DNA of 64,000 nucleotides from Cochliopodium minus (taxonomy: Eukaryota > Discosea > Himatismenida > Cochliopodiidae), in assembly GCA_024220525.1 (NCBI GenBank), contig JAMYWO010000075.1, positions 1 through 64,000 on the forward strand, written 5' to 3'. The notes under the pieces are model-generated. The model was not told the DNA's origin. It searched no databases and was given only the letters and a program-made list of their open reading frames with translations. Below, piece by piece: positions 58,995-64,000 of the stretch (position 1 is the stretch's first letter; each line of letters opens with the position of its first letter). The position numbers and the translations under genes are program-made.

Positions 58995-59303
58995 ATGTCT
59001 ATTGTTATTGAAATTGGAGATAAAGAAGTTAGCGTAAACAATAATGTTGATGAAGGATTGAGAGGAAAGATTTCTGATTCCTTGGTGAGTGCTTGGGATA
59101 CCAATGTATTGATCCCATGGTCCCAAAATGAAAAGGAAAAACATTGGGTTGTCAAAGTAAAGGATCTCGTATGTGGTATCAACACCAAAAGAAGAATCCA
59201 TACCTTGGCAGTAATCACAGATGTAATCAGCAATGAAGGATATACCTTGATTTCCTCATTCTCCAGATCTGATGGAAGTCACACATTGATCTTTAGAAAA
59301 TAA
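58995..59303 (+). CDS. Small uncharacterised protein, 102 residues
   Basis: A single open exon starts at ATG 58995 (MSIVIEIGDKEVSVNNNVDE) and ends LIFRK. Composition is balanced, not Lys/Asn-biased as in spacer ORFs. It predicts alternating strands, with conserved-looking blocks VLIPWSQNEKEKHWVVKVKD and LISSFSRSDGSHTLIFRK. No signal peptide, membrane span or known motif. I do not recognise the family. It converges with the BLTP3-like gene, about 240 bp apart. Confidence 0.65.
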   Translation: MSIVIEIGDKEVSVNNNVDEGLRGKISDSLVSAWDTNVLIPWSQNEKEKHWVVKVKDLVCGINTKRRIHTLAVITDVISNEGYTLISSFSRSDGSHTLIFRK

Positions 59304-59544
59304 ATCAAATTTGAAGAAAAAAAAATAAATATCCCTTTCAAGGGAGAAAAAATTAAATATATTTTTAAAAATTAGACAAAAATAAAAGTGATTTTGCTTG
59401 AATAAAAGATCTTTATTTTGAGACAAAAATGATTTTCCTTAAAGAAGAGATACTTTTGAATAATTAAAAATAAATTGTTTTTTTTAATTTTTTATTTTTT
59501 GAATAAAATAATATATTAAAGACATCCAACAAAAAAAGGAGAAT

Positions 59545-62500
59545 CTAGTTGTTGTTCTTTCCAAATCCCCATCCACTTTTTTTCTTGGTAGGAGTGGTCT
59601 CACCCTCCATATTCTTCAAACGAATCTCAACCAACTTGTCATTGACACTCTCAAAATCCTTCTGAAGGTTTTTAAACTCCTCATCTTTCTTATTAACTTG
59701 TTGCTTGAGTAATCTGATTTGTTCAATGAGATCTTGTTTGTCACTCTCAATACCAACAGATTTCATCTTTGATTCAATGAGTTGTTGTTCCATATCGTTA
59801 AACTTGTTGACGAGACTGTTTTGATCAACATGAGACAATCTAACTTGTCCACGGGCCAAATGGTTAGATTGTTGGGATGTATCCTTGATGGAAGAATCAA
59901 ATTGAACGAATTCACATTCTCCGAGTGAGAAAGTCCAGTGTAAATTTAAAAAGTCAATAGCGTCACTAACTTTGTCCACATTTTCTTTTGCTTTCTGTTC
60001 CAAAAAGATTTAATTAATTTTAATCGGGTATTTTAATTCTGTAGTTTTTGAATAAATTTTATTTTTTAAAAGAATTTTTTTAACCTCTTGGACATCTTCT
60101 TGAGTAGAGAAAGATTTCATCACTTCCATTGCATAATCTTTAACATCACTCATCATTGAAGCATTGAGATCCATATCTTTTTTGGCCTTAGAAACAATTC
60201 TCATATTGCTTAACCCTAAAAATTATTTTAAAATAATTTTTAAAAAAAAAAAGATTAAAAAATAATTAACAAATATAAAAATAATTAACAAATATAAAAA
60301 AATGAAAATATAAAAAAATAAAAAAGAATATTTTTACCAAGTTTAATATTAGAATCATTATTAACCTTTTCTTTTATAACAGGTTTTCTTGTAAAGATAA
60401 AACGGAGAGCACTGTTCCCCTCAAAATCTTCAAAGATAGGATGAGAATCCTTTCTGAGAGGAGCTAATTGGAGTTGTGTTGGAAGCTTAGGATGATCCAA
60501 ACCAGTTGCTTCAACTAAAATTAATGATTTTTTATTAATTATTTTTTAAATTATTTTTTTTTTGAATTATTTTTTCTAAATTTTTTTTTACTTGATTTCA
60601 AGTCGAGGAGGAAACTTTGAGATTCCAAGTGATTCTCCATCACGATTTTGAACCCAGTGAACTCCAAAAGAGAAGACAAAGGCTCTCCATTTTCGTCCTT
60701 GTCATCTGTCCAGTTGAGTGGTAACTAAAAAAAAAAAATTAAATTAAAAAAATTAAATTAAAAAATTAAAAAATTAAATTAAAAAATTAAATTAATTTGT
60801 TTAAATGAATAACATTTATTAATTTCATTTTTTTTTATTTTTTTATTTTTAAAAATTAACCTTAGCAGATCCTTTATCAATTTTGATGAAGGAAGCAGTG
60901 TTGAAAGCTTTCAAAGACATGCTGACCAATTCAGAGTATTCCTCATTACGAAGGTTGCTGGCGATTTTGGAGATGGTCTCGCTCTTCTTTTCAATTTCAT
61001 GTGCAGTCTCTTTCAAGACGCTCTTCAAGTTTTCCTCAATTTTCTCTACGTTGGTAGGTCCTAAATATAAATATAAAAATTAAAATAAGATAAAAAAATG
61101 AATAATAAAAATAAATGAAATAATTAAATGACAATGAAAATATTCATTCATTGAAATGATTAAAAAAGCAGAATAATTTATCAAAAAAAATCACTAAAAA
61201 ATATTTTGAATAATAATTTTTTTACTCAAAAGAATAGTTTCTTGTTTCAACCATTCGGTATTTCTGTTGAGAGCATACTTGATGTAGTTCAACTCCTTTT
61301 GAGCGAGGGAGAGATTAAACTGGGTGGTGTTGATGACTACCTCAACATAAGGGATGGTGGATGCGATCAAGGATCTTCCGTAGATGGAGAAGGTAGTTGG
61401 CTCGATGATCATCTTGGTCAAAGTCTTCTTTTCTGCTTTTTCGAATAATAAACAATGTACTCCTCCAATGGAAACCTAACCAAAAAAATGTTTGAAAAAA
61501 AAGTTTTAAAAAAATATCAAAAAAAAAGTCGTAACTATGAATTTATTTTAGATGAAAAATGATCGATAAAGGATCGATAAATGATAATTTTAATCTTATT
61601 GATCAATAATATAATATCTTATCTTATGTTGAGTTTAAAAAATTGATCCAAATTAAAATGGTTCATATTAAATTCTCACAATATAGTCAAAACTTTTTAT
61701 TTTAGATTTTTTAAAACTTTTTTTTGTAACTTTATTTTTAAACTTTTTTTTTAAATTTTATTTTACCTCAAAATTTCTTGATGGGAGAGAAGTGTTTTTG
61801 ATTTGGTCTTTGAACTTACTGTCAGGCAACAAGTTGATACCAGAGGGCAAGTGAGGAGTAGCTTTCCAGCCAGGCTTGTTTTGCACAGTGATGCTGGAGA
61901 TGGTAAAGCACAAAGAATTGTTTTGATAAAGTTCTGATTCAAAATCAGTTGGAACAGAAATGGATGTGTCATTAATCTAAGAAAGATTAAATTTTAAATT
62001 AAAAATAATTAATAGAATAAGAAAATTGAAAATATTAAATAATAGTTGAGTAAAACGAAAACATTTAAAAAGTAAAAAATATTTTTTTTTTACTTCAATG
62101 TTGACAGTGGATGAATCATAAAGTTTCGCAAAACTAAAATTCTCCAATTCTTCGATAGCTTTGAGAGTGGACTCAGTTTTGAGGTTAGGAGTAGGAATAG
62201 GCTCCTCAGAGTCGGAAATCTCACTCAAGTTGACATAATGCAAGAATCTGTGCCAAACAGGTCTGTCCAAATTGAATTGCAACTTGTTGGTGTTGACCAA
62301 AAGATCGACTTGTTTCCCTGAATTGAGGTCAGGCCAATAAGATCTTAATTCCAAGACAAAAAGAGCATTCCCTCTTTCTTTATTGGTGAGTTCATCGTGG
62401 AAAACCAATTTTTGATGTTGGGGATCTTTTCTGGTGTCCAGAGGGAACTCGGAAACTTCAAAGGAGTTGAGACTGATTCTGGTGAATGCTTTGAATGCTC

Positions 62501-64000
62501 CTATGAGTTGGTTAGGGAATTTTTCTTCCTTTTGGAGGATTTTGGAGCGGGGGGAGGTGAAGAAAGAGAATCCCTTACCTCCAAACAAAAGGCTCTTGTT
62601 TTCTGATTCCAAAAACTTGACGGATAAGTCTCCAACGTGGATACCATAAATCATTCTTTGAGAAAATGAAAGATTAAAAAGGGTATTTCAAAAATGAAAA
62701 TTTAAATGAAATTAAATCTTTTTTAAAAAAAATGTTTCTTTACTGATCTTCGGGTTCTTTCTTTTCTTTTTCTTTTTCCTTTTCTTTTTCTTCCTCTCCT
62801 TCTCTTTTTGGCATAGGTCTATCGAAACACTTTCTGTAATACTTGATGGTGTCGAAGAAGGTGGTCAAGGTGGTTTTGTTCCAAGCCAAGTGGATGTCCT
62901 TGAAGAAGATGTCCATGTTTGTTTTGATAAGACTTCCTGTAGTGTTATTCATAATAGCTTCTACTTTTACTTCAGTAGGCATTCTAAAAAAAAGAAAATT
63001 GAAATAATTTGTTTTGATCATTGTTGATTTTATTATAATAAAGTTCTTCAAGTAAAAAATGAATTATTTGAAAGGAAAAATTAAACTGATTAAAATAATT
63101 TGCTTCTTTTCTTCTTTTTTTTTTTTTTTACCCATCCAAAATAACTACTTTGGTTTCCCCTCTTTGAATGTACACTGTCACACTACCAATCTTTCCAAGT
63201 TTGTACATTGTTTCAGTGTTGTTTGGAAGATCCACTTTCCTTGCTGAAAGACAATCCTCAATGATCTTGAGATAAATAATGATAATATTAAATAAAGATT
63301 TATTTTCTTTTCATTTTCGGTGAAAAAGGTAAAAAATTTTTTACCTCCCAATTTGAATTGGTTGTGTCTGCTTGGATATCTTTGATTTCAACCACGGTAA
63401 GAGGAGCATCGATTCCCTTGGTTTTGATTTCCATTCTCAATTTCTTGATATTGTAGCTCATATTCTTGACAATATCCCCACCTGATTTTCCTTCTTCATT
63501 CCCACCAGTTTTCTTTTTACCAGATCTTTAAAATTTTTTGAAGATAATTTAGGGTATATTTTTCTTTTTTGGAAATATATTTTTACAACAAATCACTCAA
63601 TACATTTGGCATTGGTGGAATTTCATCTGGTTCTTCAAGATTCAACAAGATCTCTTCTATCTCCAATTTGATTGCATGTTTTTTCAATTTTGTCACTTTA
63701 GGAAGCTTATATATTTTTGAAAAAGAATTTATTAAAGATAGTATATGGGTCAATTAGGTTAAATTTTCCATCAATCTATTATAAATTTTGTTTTTCTTAC
63801 TTTTAATTCCAATTTCTTACAAAATGCTTTTGTGATCAAAAAATTTGTTGGAATAAACAATAATTCTTGAATGACAGGCTCATTTAATTCTGCATATCAA
63901 ATATAATGAAGATTTTTTAATTATTTTTAAATCCAAATAAGTTAATTTTGTTTATTTCTTTACCCAAATCTGATAATTGCCCTTTTCCTTGCAATGTTTG
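59545..64000 (-). CDS. BLTP3/UHRF1BP1-like bridge lipid-transfer protein (chorein N-terminus), 5' end outside the window
   Basis: About twelve exons. The first visible (ending at about 63965) and second give QTLQGKGQLSDL/ELNEPVIQELLFIP, then FLITKAFCKKLELK and KKHAIKLEIEEILLNLEE. This matches UHRF1BP1 (LKGEGQLTNLELDEEVLQ...), the chorein-like start of a repeating beta-groove. Next come SGGDIVKNMSYNIKKLRMEI, SNWE, SVTVYIQRGETKVVILDG and ADLHLAW-like strands (NMDIFFKDIHLAWNKTTLTT). A Lys/Glu-rich loop (62740-62815) is low complexity. The C-terminus at 59545-60003 is a coiled coil ending KKKSGWGFGKNNN, comparable to the C-terminal coiled coil of human SHIP164. Bridge proteins carry lipids along a hydrophobic groove between membranes; BLTP3 proteins act at endosomal contacts. 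Only about 25 residues should be missing at the N-terminus. Confidence 0.82.

Noticed and set aside
62740-62815. CT-rich tract as a microsatellite
   Set aside because: It is coding: it encodes a Lys/Glu-rich loop in the BLTP3-like gene in the expected frame.
1-64000. Virus-derived or LTR elements, CRISPR arrays, rRNA
   Set aside because: I saw no reverse transcriptase, integrase, capsid or direct-repeat spacer pattern anywhere in the window.

Overview
The window is nuclear DNA from a free-living, AT-rich unicellular eukaryote. The evidence is short GT-AG introns (mostly about 45-70 nt) in nearly every gene, the standard genetic code, coding sequence rich in Lys, Asn and Ile, and very short intergenic spacers. 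Gene content (severin-like gelsolin, Roco kinase, RhoGEF, tectonin and PLAT repeats, N-myristoyltransferase, mitochondrial ATP23 protease) suits an amoeboid protist with respiring mitochondria, such as an amoebozoan or heterolobosean. I cannot fix the lineage. I recognise no virus-derived element, rRNA or CRISPR array.

Layout. 1-70: edge of a tRNA-Ala. 114-1271 (-): SPRY gene with an apparent frameshift. 2066-7411 (+): four tandem copies of a small protein kinase, two with frameshifts and one cut at an unresolved base. 7884-9774 (+): Crinkler-type P-loop NTPase with a nuclease-like region. 9894-11512 (+): membrane-anchored short-chain dehydrogenase. 11680-13718 (+): severin-like protein with a Thr/Ser-rich head. 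13771-15846 (-): bacterial-type Orn/Lys/Arg decarboxylase. 15907-16694 (-): secretory FKBP. 16741-17145 (-): tiny zinc-finger gene. 17316-23815 (-): RCC1-MORN-Roc-COR-kinase protein. 23859-29234 (+): beta-helix surface protein with a multi-pass membrane end. 29292-30097 (+): small ubiquitin-like protein in six exons. 30315-42736 (-): a protein of about 3,968 residues with tectonin repeats, a coiled coil and 23 PLAT domains. 43202-46622 (+): IQ-DH-PH-cNB-GRAM-cNB RhoGEF. 47051-48108 (-): ankyrin protein. 48333-51715 (-): GLUG-repeat surface protein. 51852-53721 (+): N-myristoyltransferase. 53793-57064 (-): SPRY/WD40 protein. 57492-58423 (+): ATP23. 58995-59303 (+): small unknown protein. 59545-64000 (-): BLTP3/UHRF1BP1-type lipid-transfer protein, running off the window.

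The genes do not form one pathway, but cytoskeletal and signalling functions are prominent: severin, the Roco kinase, the RhoGEF, two beta-propeller scaffolds and two large surface proteins. The Roco protein and the RhoGEF carry modules that Dictyostelium joins in its cGMP-binding GbpC/GbpD proteins, here in other combinations.

The clearest undescribed element is a palindromic repeat of about 90 bp with TA ends, probably a Tc1/mariner-like MITE. It occurs four times, and every copy lies inside an intron of a different gene (copies at 7936, 16415, 29637 and 50731). Exon boundaries given here were deduced by eye from splice sites, reading frame and protein-family fit.
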